Positions 49,732-62,863 of a stretch of DNA of 64,000 bases are shown here, in pieces. The translations under genes were made by a program, and so were the position numbers. Source of the stretch: Formicarius rufipectus (taxonomy: Eukaryota; Chordata; Aves; Passeriformes; Formicariidae); NCBI GenBank assembly GCA_013399695.1, contig VXAU01004947.1:434001-498000 (forward strand). Reading direction: 5' to 3'. Positions within the stretch are counted from its first letter, which is position 1, and each line of letters starts with the position of its first letter. Under the pieces are notes generated by a model. It ran no database searches. It was not told where the DNA came from and saw only the letters and a program-made list of their open reading frames with translations.

Positions 49732-51369
49732 CTAGAACAAAAAACATTCTGCCATCAAGTATCTGTCCTCATCCAGGCAAAGGTAAGCAGTTACCAGTCT
49801 CCTCCTCAGCCTTCTTTTCAATGAGCCATCCAGCCAGAGACCTTGTAGACTTTCTCATTGTTCTGCCACCCCTGTTTCTAGGATCTGAGACTTCACGTTA
49901 GACATGGAGCACATGTTGTTGGTTTGCATACAGATAAACCACTGATGTTCCCATGACCTGACATCAAACATTCTCTATTATCATCTGCAGATGTCATCAG
50001 CAGTGGATGCCCTTTCCATAGCATCAATAACATGCTCAGTAGAAACACAGCTTTTGGACAATGACTTGTATCTGTGCTTATGGATTAATTCCCAGCAGTT
50101 ATTGAAGACAAACCTAATGGTGTTTAGGCAGGTCAGAACAAAGAAAATGGGTCTCACACACAGTACAGAGGATTTTGTCTGGGAAGTAAAGAACCCAGAA
50201 AGGACATGAGACAAGAAAGCAAGTTGAACACCGGGCCCTTGGGGTGCCATGACTTTTGCTGGACCATCTGATCTCTCTTTAATAGGAGGAAGGGGAGATC
50301 TTGCCTACCCTGAAAGTAGAAATCTGTCAGGGTTAAGCCTGAAACTCTGCTTCCCAAACAGTTTTCTCTCAGGAACAACCCCTCCTACCTGCAGATCATT
50401 GACCAGCCTGGGGAGGAGGATGTGCCCAATGAGGTCTCCCCTGGCTTCAGAGGCTGGACACACCATTCCAGATGGAAGGTAAAGTCATTCAAGCCACTGA
50501 AATGACTCTCCTGCACCTTGTAGCATGTAAGGAGGCTAGCAGGAATGGCAAGCAGACCAAGAGGGAGGGGAGGGATATGTCAGTGCAACGTGACAGGAAT
50601 AGAAGTTAAATCGCATCAAGCTTTGATGTCTCAACTAATAACCTCTCAGAAATAGTTTCACAGATTTCCTTTCCAGCACTCTCACACAACTAGATTAGAT
50701 TTTGTTTACAATTCTACCCAGGCTTCACCAAAACATAAGACTCTGAGCAGGATATGCTAGAAGTTTGTTACTGTGAGTTCCACTTCAGCAAAGCTGAATG
50801 TTGCAGAAAGCGGCCTCTTTTTTTGACCAGCATTGAATCTGAATGAACTCCTCTTTTGACTCAGCTTTTATTCCCTGGAAACTAAGACCCTACATCTCTG
50901 TGTTTTAAAGGGACTTAGCTCCCAGCTCACTGAAAGTAAAATCAGGGCTGATTAATTCTGCTGACTTGGGTGCTGTGCTGTGAACAGGAGATGTCTTTTA
51001 ATGTAGCTCAAACTTCTTTTAAAAGTGTATCTAAGGAATAAAAGTGAATGATGAAGTTGTTCTTATGTATTCTTAGTGTTGTCAGGGAAACCATTTCCTG
51101 TCTGTATTTATCCCAATTCATCTGTTTTTTCAGGGAGGGGAGGTAAACCTTCCAAAATAAACAGACAATACTCTGAAATGAAAGTACTTATTAATGAAAC
51201 AGGGTATCCCCAAGATACACTGCATGGGATCTGGTACTTTTCCAGACAAGGTCACTAGTTGAAATACATCCAAAATTAAAAGTTTATGGAAAAAAAAAAT
51301 TTATATAACGAAAGGATAGTCTGTATTGCTGGTGGTCTGTGTTTAGTCCATCTTGGACAGGTTCTGTAT
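49732..51369. other. Unassigned noncoding stretch
   Basis: Unique-looking sequence between the solo LTR and an inverted CR1 fragment. A donor-like GGTAAGC lies at 49782-49788. No retroviral internal region and no gene are recognised. Confidence 0.5.
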
Positions 51370-51735
51370 CGGTATGCAGGACCCTGCATTTGCCTTTGCT
51401 GAATTTCAGAGAGTTCTTCTCTGTTCATCTCTCCAACCTGTCAAGGTCCCCCTGAAGGGCTGTACAACCTTCTGACATATTGGCTACTCCTCCCAGCTTG
51501 GTGTCATTGGCAAACTTGCTGAGGAAGAGTTTATGTCTTCATCCAAGTCATTGATAAATAAGCTTAACAATACTGGGCCCAGTACTGAACCTTGAGGGAC
51601 ACCACTATTGTCAGGCCTCCAGCTGGACTCTGTGCCACTGATCATGACCCTGTGGGATCTGCCATTCTGATAGTTCTCACTGTCCACTCATCTAGTCTGC
51701 ACTTCCTGAGTTTACCTGTGAGGATATCATGCCAT
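51370..51735 (-). mobile_element. CR1 LINE fragment, reverse-transcriptase core, inverted
   Basis: On the minus strand this encodes a recognisable CR1 reverse-transcriptase segment: ISGTESSWRP, then SGVPQGSVLGPVLL, then FINDLDE. These correspond to the conserved RT blocks just before the catalytic box. The following block is shifted in frame. It should read close to LSKFADDTKLGG, and the DNA gives LSKFANDTKLGG, so an aspartate of the catalytic pair is replaced by asparagine. Further on, the DNA continues through the segment encoding the start of the KCRVLH-type block. The copy is broken at both ends, frameshifted and lacks an active site, so it is dead. Confidence 0.88.
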
Positions 51736-54700
51736 TGGTGTGGTGGGATTGACTGCACTAGAGAAAGGGTGCCCATCTCCTTCCTTCTTACCAAGAAGGA
51801 GTCCAGTACTGAAAGGGGATTGTTAGACCAGTGTTTATGCCATTAACCTAGAGCCCAGTTTCCCACTTTTAATGTCCTCTATGACCTCACCACATTAGAA
51901 GTTGGTAATAGCCCTTGTCTCACGGAGGATTAAAAACGTAAAAGACTGAGATGAGGATATACCGTCTTCCTGAGGACTGAAAAACACCCTTTCAGTGGCA
52001 TATTGCTCTACCCTATCAAAAGTGACAGCACTGTAATTATCTTCCCAACAGACAACACATCACTCTCCTCGCACTTTGCAAATCCCTGGCAGCAAAATCC
52101 TTTCTAGAGACCTGGACATCCATCTTGTCCTGGATTAAAAAATATCCCTGGAGCACACACTCAGTGATTTGAACACCAGCTCCATGCAGACTTGATCAGC
52201 TAGAGACTACTGCATGTCTCTAGCATGCAGTACATCATAATGTACAATGACAAAACACAAGCATGAGGACCAGAATGCTTATCACGTATTCTCCCTTTAC
52301 AACCACCATGGGGCAATGCTGGAAGCCAAAACCCATGGTAAGGGGGCCAGCAGGAGGGAAACCAGGGTGGAGAAAAAGGTACCCACACTTGCTCTCTTCA
52401 TCTCTGTTCAGGTATTCATATCTCCCTGCTATGTTTTCCATTTTACTGGCTTAAACATTCCTCATCATGTCAGAGCAAAAGTTTAGTAGAAAAACCCTCA
52501 TTGAGAAGATTACATGCACAAGCATTAACATCGGAGCACATTGTTAGAGACCAGTGTCGTGGATCCTGTGGGTGTGTTTGGCCTATAGCTTTTCAACCAG
52601 AAAGGGATGGTTAGGCTGAAACCCTAACCCTGTGAAAGCCAGAGACTTTTCCTCTTCCAATGAGTCCAACTTCTCAAGTTCGGTGCCTGAGCATTTCTCC
52701 TTACACGTGAAGGAGATGACAGGTGTGGCAATGTCCACTGTGCTTGGACACTGGGTTTTGTAGGACCCCAGGACAGGAAATGACAAGGGGAGTGTGTGTG
52801 TGATGAAAGTTTGGGAAGGAACTGGGCCCTCACAGGAGCACCAAGAACATCCTGCCACTTCTTTTCCTTTCATAAAAGCATGACCCAGTACGCAACCAGA
52901 TCCCTCCTGGGACGACAAGTGAAGCAGTGCTCTGAAAGACTGGGTCTCAAACAGCACACACTTCCGCAGGGGCCTCTTCCATTTCTGAGAGGGTTTACTT
53001 CCTTTGTCTCAATTGCCAGCAAACTTATGACTATGTCTCATCAAGCTAAAAGAAGAGTGGCAATAAGCAATTTAAATGATCAGCTATTAAACCAATCTAA
53101 ATAAAGGAGATAAAAGAGCCTTATGGAGACAGACTATCCATCTGCAGATGTCACAGGGTGGGTTAGATTAGGCAGCCTCACCACACCCCTGCATTTGAGA
53201 TATCTCTGAGAGATAGCTAAGTACATATTTAAACCCAAAACAAAAGCCAACATATGAAGCCGCTCTAAATTCTGGGCAGAGAGGATGGTCAGAGGGTGGA
53301 GTTACCTATGCATAGTCTGGGAGGGTGAGAGTCCCTTCTCATGCCCTCAGCTAGTGATGGCTACCCCTGTGACATCAGCGTGGAGCTTGGAACCAGGAAT
53401 GAGCTGCCAGGGGCAGGGGTGGCAGTGGAATTTCTGGTACTGGCTTCCCGTGAAAGGGAATGCACAGGGCTCTGAGCCCTGCACATCACCTTGAACACAG
53501 GCTTGCATAAGGGGGAGCAGAAGGGAGACAAGACATGGAAGTAGACCTGTTGGATTCGACTTAGAAAACACAACAGCTTATGTAGCTGTGGTGGCTCAGG
53601 GTGACAAAAAAAACCCTCATGCTTTCCAGTCCATGGAGCCTCCTAGCTCAAGATAGGGTAAGAACTCAGCAACTCCATCATCAGAGACCTTTTTTCATCT
53701 TATTTTGAAGGACATCAGCCTTCAAAACCATTGACTGCTACATGGCTTTTGGAGCCCTCAGCTGTACTGCCACCATACCACCTTTGCTTAATGCCCAGTA
53801 CTCAAGGGCAGGCCAAGACCACTCCTCTCCTGGCATGTGGGTTACATCTCCATCTTACCTCCTGAGTTGCAAGCTGCGAGTAAGGCAGGGAGCCATGCCA
53901 GCCTAGGCTGCTTCAGCACCACCTTGCTGGAGATCAGGGAAGTGCCTCCACAGATGCCCAAGGGCTCAAGGTTAGGCTGGGATCCTGGATCTGATCCAGC
54001 ATCAGGCCAGCATCAGGTGATACACAGACAGAGACCAGCAGGGTTACTGGGGTTGAGTGAAAGGCAGCAAAAATGAGGCAGGAGGAGGGCTGGGGACTGG
54101 GCAAGGAGCAGGACCCAGGCATGTACAAACACTGCCAGACAAAAAAAAGCTGAGAATCATCATGTGGTCAGTCCCTGGAGAGGAAGCCTGATGTATCCTT
54201 AACCATGAATGTTGTCTTATGCAAAGCCAAGTATCTTCTTGTAAGTAAACACAATTGACCTAACTTTATCATACTTTACAGCTCCTACCTACAACCACCT
54301 GCACAATGCTCAAGGCTTGTAGCTATTTGGATAGCTATTAGTAAAGCTATATATGACTCAGTTATTGACTGATTTTGGTACCAACTGTTTATAGTAAGGA
54401 ACTTAGTACAGCATAAGCATTTTGAGTATACAATATTGAACTATTAAAAGGGCTTTTGTTTTGTGGTATTTAAAGTAGTTCTTAAATCAAGACCTAGTCT
54501 ATCTCTTGACAGTATTATCACTGAAACTTTCTGCTGTTCGGTCGATGGAAGCATGAAGTATCATTACGGCTTCTTGCCAACATGCAGTATGATGCAGTCA
54601 ATTAAAGAAACATAAAGTTCACATGCAATGCTAAAGATCACCTCTGTGCCTCTGAATGCACACTAGCATTAAATCAGTAGGATAATGAAGGGATAATTTT

Positions 54701-57700
54701 GTTCACGATTTTAAGCTGAGATTTATATAGTCCATTATAGGATGGAAATGCCATCTTAGGATTTAGCTGAAGGTGATGTCAGACTGTATGGTCTACAACT
54801 TAGGCCACATTTCCAATAGTATTTTGATTTGATCACTCTGAAATATGAACTTGAACGGTAAGGCTTCTGAGCCCTCTTATGCACAGGTTGCTTAAACAGC
54901 TAGATGCCAGAGGAGAGGTTCACAGCCTCACTGCCCCTTTGCTGCTCCATGCACCTCCTCCAGCTGGCAAAACATCTCTCCAGGGGGACATTTGCTGCAT
55001 TCACACAGGTCCTCATGACATCTGAGCCAAGGCAAGACAGAAAGCTGGAGAACTGGTGCATCTCCTGCTCACATACATGTTGTTGAGGGAAAACCATACA
55101 GGAAATCTGTGACATTTCAATGAGCAAAGGCACTATGTTAATTAGCCCTGGTAAATACGCAACTGCAGAAGGACAAGTGACTATACCCAGAGCATTAGTG
55201 GTTCGTTACAAAATGTTGCAAGAAACAAAAGAAAATATGCTTTTGTTGCTTCAGTACTGCAAATTTAAAGTTGTCTTTGAATAATAAAAGCCAACAAATT
55301 CTTCAGATTTCATGTTTACCAGGTTGTGCATAATATTATGAGGAAGCAAATATTTTTTAAAGAATAAAGATTCATGAACTATGTGCCAGTCACAAAATTT
55401 CAGGGGACTCTATACTACTTACCCTCAAACTCAATAGCTTCTGCTTGGAAGAACATTTTACCAGCATCCAGAACAGAACCAGCCCATCTTGCGAGACAGG
55501 AAGAGCATTTCTAGGCCCATGCTCCAGCTCCAAGGCATGTCATTGGGACTTCGCCAGACTAAGAACCCAGGTTAACCATTTCAGGCTTCAATGCCCATTT
55601 ACGTGCCCTGCCAGCTTTGTACATCCTAACTCTTCAGCCTCTCAGGCTGTAAATCCCAGAGTGTGAGCAAAACTCTGCAACAAGGAGATACTTGCAGAGG
55701 ATCAGGGCAACAAGAAACACCAAAACCTGAGCAAGCTGGGCCATGACTGACTGCCAGATGCTATGTTAGAGCAGGAATCACTGAAAATGGGAGTGTTTCC
55801 AAAAAGGGCACAGGACACATAATTCATTCCTGACAGAGTTATGCAGCTGTTACTTTATCCAGTCCTTGTCATGCCAGAGTTCCCTCACAGTATCAGGAAC
55901 TACATAGACATTTGTCAAAACAGGATGACATCTAAAGATAGCATTGAACCTAAGGGAAAGGAATTTAAAAGAAAACAAATCACCATGGTTACAGTGCAGG
56001 GTGAGAAAAGCTTTCTCTGTGTGTGAAAACATGATTTGGGTGACCTTTGCTGAGATGGACTCCTGAGATGGCAAGTAAGCTGTGAAAGCCAGCAAAAGGA
56101 AAACAAGAGAGTCTGAGCAACAAGTGAAGGTATTTTAATGTTCGAGGTGGCACACTACAGCTGCTGCAAGTCACATTCCTCTGAGAAGCCCAAGGGCTTG
56201 GCCCAAGGGTTCAGTGATTTGTAGCCAGAGCAGCTGAAGCCTACATGCTGCTGCACCACTGGCAGCAAAGGTGAACACGCCAAAACCTCTACAGCATAGC
56301 CAAGCACCTCTACCAACCCATCCAAACACGCTAGCAAAGCTACAGAGCTGTGATCCAGCAACATGCTGAAGCCAGCATTAGGGTGCCTAGTGCCAAGCCA
56401 AATGCCACATGGTGTAAAGCTTTGATAAATCAGCTCCGGCTACTCATGCTTGTTTAAAAGCACTGGTGGGTTATCCTTGTACAAACGTGCTGGGTGCTGA
56501 ATGAGGCACTGATTGCTTGTGCTGCTCTGCCCTCTCTGTTGCATCGCATCCTCCCATGAGCAGTGTAAAGGCAGCACAAAGTCAGTGGTTAATCTGATAG
56601 TGGTCACCTGCCTGCTCTTGCCCAGCACCTGCAGAATTGCAGCACGGGTTTATAAAAGCCCTTAGGGCTTCCTGTGGCTTGGTCTGAGAAGATGGCAATG
56701 ACCAGAGCCTGCTTGCGTGTGTACTTGGCCAGTGATGAGGAAATGCTCAAATAAATTGCCACCCCTCTGCACTCCTTGAAGCAGCAGCTGAGGTACCATC
56801 TCAGCTCTTGTCAAAACCCATGCATTGGCCAGCCTCTACAGGAGAGTGCTAAGCCCTTTGCTGCAGCTCCATAGCAGCTTCTCACTCAGCCTCTAGCTGG
56901 CACAGTTCATAATCCTGAGCAGATCATGCCTTTTGCAGCTGCTCCATTTCTTCCTGCTGCCCCCAGTGCCATAGAGCTGCTCTGGTTTTTGCCTTCTTTG
57001 GCCTTTTGGCGACCCAGGTCTGACCTAGAGGAGAATTCGCACTGCATAGCTCAGCCTGAGGAGAGTTGCAACATCTTGCTATAACTCTTTGAGCATCACC
57101 GCTATCATTAGGCAAACAGTGCACACATAAAGGCTGCTGGCACAGATGCAAGCTGGCTGTGCTATCAGAGCAGTAAAAGCATAAAATTGCCATTTGTCTA
57201 CTCAGGCAATCTGAAGGAAGTTCTTGGTCTTCTCTTTCCTGTCTCTTGTATGTCTCTATTTCAAACCTCACAAACGCTCAGGTACCTAGGTATCCACCTT
57301 TCTCCACTGAGTGAAATGCTGACACCCAAACCAGGATATTGATGTGGAAACTACTGGTACTATATGTTCCTGAAATTCTTCTCAGCAATGTGTCCAAAAA
57401 AGTTCTGCTTTGGTGACTTCAAAGTCTGCACAAATCCTCTCATTTTTTTATTTGGTATTTTTGGGTGATGTGGCTTTCTCTGCCTAGGCACTTGTGGCAA
57501 GCTATGGCCAGATGGAGTTTCTGACAGTGTTTGCAATACTTCCAAAGAGACAAATTTACATGAAAGCATCACTTCCATGCTGAGCTCAGAATAGTGTCCC
57601 AAAAGCAAACTGTGATGAACTATTGAAAGTTTGTTCTGATGATGTAATCCCAGCTGTGCCAGGTAACACTGAAAGTTGGCAATGCCATGAACACACAGAT

Positions 57701-58366
57701 TTTGCAAACCTGTTTTCTAGCTTACTCACACACTTTAAGTTAAATGCTGCTGAAATGGCCCTTTTATTCTAATTAAACTCCATCTTTGTGTTTCTGACTT
57801 ATCTCTGTCCTCTTATTACTAAGCAATTGCATGTTCTAAAAGTTTTAATTTTACTAAGGCAACAGGTCCAAGAAGAGGATCAACATACAGCAGAGTGATA
57901 AAATACGGCATAGCGAAGTTTACAGTTGTCCCTTGCTCTCCAGCCAGTGGTGGGTTTTCCTGTAGTGTGAAGGAAGATAGTAAAGCTGCTTTAGCCATCT
58001 AAAAAGTACCTCTGTTAACACCAATCAGTGCTGTGACTTCTCTGGTGTCCCACTTCCTTTCTCCCAAATGCAAAATCAGCATTTCAGCTATGTAGTCATT
58101 AACTGGGTTTTTTTCATCAACAGTTTAAAGTATCTGACTAAAATTCCCTTCAGCTTTCACTTCCCATTCTTCTGACATCATCCTTTCAGTATCTCTCCAT
58201 CCATCAAAGAGTCCAGACAGAGAGGAAGACTGAACACATGCAGAAGCAGGAAATGAACTTTCCCAGAATGTCTTCATCTGTTCGAAAGAAGTTAGCCAGT
58301 AAAATGCAATGGGAAAGGACATTGCTATGCTTTATTTGCTATACACCTTCAAGACACAAGTTAAAA
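51736..58366. other. Unassigned noncoding stretch
   Basis: No gene or transposon family recognised in 6.6 kb. A TATAAAA at 56651-56657 followed 99 bp later by AATAAA (56750-56755) could be the remnant of a small LTR or a chance pairing. Open frames here (up to 124 aa at 52583-52957 -) show no known motif. Confidence 0.45.
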
Positions 58367-58592
<226 letters not shown>

Positions 58593-58593
<1 letters not shown>

Positions 58594-61500
58594 AGAACTA
58601 TGTTGTAATACATTTTTTAACACGGAAATTTATGAAAAGTATTTACAGTTGGTTGAGAGTTCAAAGGGGCAAGACAGGAATTCAGATTAACTGGAAATCT
58701 AAACAAATGTAAAGAAAAATGAGGATCAGATTCTAAAAGCCTTCTAGTCTACATTGCAAGCCTAACAAATGGGCTTGATTTGTGTTGGTTGTTAAAAGAG
58801 TGTAAATTCCATGATAAATTGATGTAGCTCTTGGGATGAATAAAATCAATAATGTAATAATGTTGAGTTAATACCAAGCTGACATTGATTGAGGATGAGT
58901 ACATAGAATTTGAGTTGTCCTTCCATGTACAAGGAGATACTATTAAATCAGAGCCAGATTGCCAATTCAAACTTGCTACTTTATGGCAGATGAATAAAAC
59001 AATGTGTGATGAAGAGAGAAGGCTGAGAGTCTTCTGTTGGAAACCAAGTGTTGAGGGAGTCTATGATTCCTGAATGGATGCATGTGAAGAAGTTAATAAT
59101 GCCCTCAGAAGACTTGCAGAAGTTGGCAGTTTGTGATGCTTTTCCCCATAGTTATTTGTACACAGCCTAAGGCAGTGGAGGTAGAAAACATTGGCTCCAA
59201 GAAATGGGACACCAGTTCACAAAATAATTTTTTGCAATTTGTCTCCAATTTAATGTATATTATTGCATTCCATTAGTATGTGGTGAAACTTGTTGATGAA
59301 TGGGCCTGCTCCAGCTCCTAGCAGACTTGGTCCCTTGGCATGTTCAGTGTCCCTGCTACTTAAATTCTACCTCTGTTATGGGTTGAGAGTCAACACCAGG
59401 TGAGCATCAGGCCTTTCCAGATACACTGCTGAGAGCAACCATGGGCTAATGGGATGAATTTTTGAGTGCTAGTATACTAATTTGCACTCCAAATCCCAAG
59501 TAAGGTTTAGAGAACAATGACTCATGAGAAGACAAAAACCCAAAATAAAATTCATGTGTGAAGCAGAATGAGCAAGTCTTGTTTCTTATGTCTTTCTCTT
59601 TGTCCCTTTCTCCCCTTCCCCTCTGACACCCGGCAAGACTGCTCTCTCAGCAGAAGTGGCATTTGAATTATTTGCTCACCCAATTTGACGGAAATTTAAT
59701 GTAACTTTGACACCATTGAGGCCTCTACATTTATCTGGAGTTAGGTGTCAGGGTAGAAATCACTGGGAGGGATGAAGAGGCAGACATACATACTTGCGGC
59801 ACAAAGCGCAATCCAGGTATAAAAAAATATTCCCTTTATTATGATAAAAGAAGTGGGTTTGGTTTGAAGCTGGGAAGAAGGGATGTCTGCAGAAGCTCAG
59901 GGTGCTACTGGGTCTCAGCAGTTACCTCTTGAAGTAGAGGAGGGGAGACTTCAGGAGCAGCATGAGAGTGGGAGTGACTTGCCCACAGGTATGCAGAAGG
60001 GCCTCACAGAACCAGACTTTTGGTTATTCATTTCCACCTTCCACCTTGAAAAAATACAAAAAGTATCTTTCCCTATGCTTGTGAGACTTCCACATCACTG
60101 AAATAACTCCTCTGACAAAATATTTAGACACTTGTACAGACAGATCACAACCTCACCTTCTAAAGAAAATCTCTTCTGGGCAAAGACCATGTCATTGCCG
60201 TGATGCTCAAATCCTTTGTGTCTGAGGGTTGCAGCAGCCTTGGACTTTCCATACTGGCTGCACTGGGATCATGCTACACGCACCACTGGTGATTAATAAT
60301 TATTTGATCACTTATCAGACTCTTCAGACTGACACCTATGCATATACAGCCTCCTCAGATGTATTGGACCGGAGAATTTCACAGGATGACCACCTCAGCT
60401 TGCTTTCACTCCAAGTTTGGCCACCAGTTTCAGCAGAAAGGGGAGAAGAATGCTACATTCTTCCCAGAATTTCCTGATAGATCCCCGGTGTCTCCTAATT
60501 GCCAGTATATAACTATAGAGGCTGCTAAGTAATGAGGGAGGGAAGAAGTCAGACAGGAATGCCCTTGAAACAAGCTATTCTAAGGATACTATGCAGGGAT
60601 TAAGATAAGCACATTGTCCTCAGTTTTGTGTGAATGAACTGGGGCTATTTAGCAGCCCTATAGCTCATTCAGCTTTTTTCCTCCAAGTAAAACCCCAAAC
60701 TCATTCATTATAGTTGGCCTCAGGGCTCTTGGGAACCACCCTCAAAGCTCTCCACTTTCAGCATGGACAGCTAATCTGGACAAATAATTTCAAACAGTTT
60801 AAGAAAAAGTTTGACCCCCAAGGTAATATAACCAAAGGTTAAAGGGGAAGCTTCGTGTGTATCTTTAGAGAATATAAATGGAGCTGTTTATTCCTTCTCT
60901 CTGGAGCTTGTGCAAGGTTCAAATTCAGTTTATAAGCTTATCACCAACATTCATTTTATAGAGTACCTTAAACTCCCACTCAGTCCGATCAAAGCTTTTC
61001 CACCATAAAGTGACTGAGCTACAATTGGTTTCCTTGTTCAGTCAGCCAAGTCAATGTTCTTAATCAGTACAAAAACATTAGAAGTCAAATGGTGGTTTTT
61101 ATTAAAATGCGTTTGATCAGCTTCCAAGGAGGTGACAGAGGTCTATGGAAAGAAACATTCCTGTCTGCTTCTAGAAAATGCATGTGAGCCCTGTAAAGCA
61201 CTGGGCTCTGAGAGGACCCTGTGGCTTGCTCATGATTGACCTCATTATCCTGGAAGCACAGCGCACCCTCTCACCCCTCACTCTAATCCTCCTCCAGCCT
61301 GAACTCTTTTGAGTTTCCTATTCCTGAAAACTCATTTATCTCAGTTCCTTCCACTGGATAATAATCAAGCCCCTGGGCTTTGCCAGGGATCAAAGAATGA
61401 TTGCTCCAGTTGTCTCAAAATCTATTGCTTCTTTACATTGCCGCTTATTCAGACAAAGCAACATTATGCTGAAAGGAAAGTCCACAGCAGCTGTGGATTA

Positions 61501-62539
61501 GAGACAGGGCAACGTTTGGGAAGTGATGTATGCAGCACAGCATCTGCCTGCCTTTCTCAGCATTCACTCCATTGCTTAAGAGAGAGTGGAGATACACCCA
61601 AGAGCATTGCACAGACATCACTGGCTGAAACAGCTGCTTCTTGGTAGCACTCCTACAACTCTTTTCCAAAACACAGGCCCATAGGTGACAACCTCTGCTC
61701 AGTGGTCATGCCACATACACCCAGACATGCCCCAAAAATCAGCACACCTGTCTGGAAGACAAGGTTCTCTTTTGAACATAAAGTCAATTCTTCCAGCAGT
61801 AGGGAGGGTGCTCCCTGAAGTTCACATCCCTACAAGGGATACATGGGAAAAAAGCCACATTTAGGGTCAGAAAATCGATGCGAATTGATCCATGAAATTA
61901 AGGTACAGCAACAAGAGAGCAGGGCCATTTTAGATCCATGTGATGGGAAAAAAGAACTAAGGAAGAGGCATTTCTGCATCCATGATATACTCTCCTCCCT
62001 TCAAATGGCTGTCAAGAAAAGCTGGCAATTAGACAAATGTAACTGAGATGTTTGAGGAGACAGCTCACCAACAAGACCTAGTCACACACGCAAGTCATCA
62101 GCAAACACTTCATCTGGAAAACTAACCAAATCTGGCAGGAGGAGTGGTTTTTCGCCATTGGGACTATGCTTGACACTAATCATAATTTGCAGTTATAAGC
62201 TTTGGTAGACACATCACTATGCCAAGGAGTTTAATCAGTGAAACCACAATCTCTCTTTAGCATAATTTGGGCAGATTATTCTCTCCTCTATGAGGCACTC
62301 GGGGACAGAAGGGATGTGACCACAAACTCATTGGTGCACGAATCTAACTGATAGGAAGAAACCTCCAATCAGGAAGTTGGGATGGTGAGAGAGGAGGCAC
62401 TTAATAGAAAATTTTAAATCCCATTTAATTATATTTTGATGGTTTATCCATCTGCAGAGATTTAATCATTTAAAATAACTTTAAACAAAAGACAGAAAAA
62501 GTAGCTGATTCATCCTACTGGTCTCTTATGCATATTCTT
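58593..62539. other. Unassigned noncoding stretch
   Basis: No gene or transposon recognised. The open frame at 61309-61647 + (112 aa) and others show no known features. Confidence 0.5.
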
Positions 62540-62863
62540 CTCTCTGGTGACCAGTCATATGACCCAAGGCAATGGCATGAAACTGCGTCAGGGGAGGTTT
62601 AGGTTAGATATTAGGAAAAGGTCTTTCAGAAGAGTGACTGGGCACTAGAACAGGCTCCCTGAGGAAGCAGCACCAAGCCTGACAGATTTCAGGAAGCATT
62701 TTGACGATACTCTCGGGCACATGGTGTGATTTTTGGAGTTATGCTGTGCAGGACCAGGAGCTGGACTTCATTGATCCTTGTGGGTCACTCCCAAATAAAG
62801 ATATTCTATTCTATGATCCTTGTGTGTCCCTTTCCCATCCAGGATATTCTATGATTTTATGAT
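62540..62863 (+). mobile_element. CR1 LINE fragment, 3' end with duplicated tail
   Basis: Successive words match the end of avian CR1: CTCTGGTGACCAGTCATATGA, CAATGGCATGAAACTGCGTC, GGGGAGGTTTAGGTTAGATA, TTAGGAAAAGGTCTTTCA, GGGCACTAGAACAGGCTCCC, then CCAAGCCTGACAG, CTCTCGGGCACATGGTGTGA and TGATCCTTGTGGGTC. The element ends with the tail GATATTCTATGATTTTATGAT. The left boundary is approximate and homology may begin near 62521. Unusually, the last 42 bp occur twice in tandem (62772-62813 and 62814-62855). The second copy is closer to the CR1 consensus in its last half. The copy is 5'-truncated and non-coding. Confidence 0.92.
62772..62855 (+). repeat. 42-bp tandem duplication inside the CR1 3' tail
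   Basis: Both units start TGATCCTTGTG and contain GATATTCTAT at the same offset, so the period is exactly 42 bp. They differ at several internal positions, so the duplication is not brand new. Confidence 0.85.
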
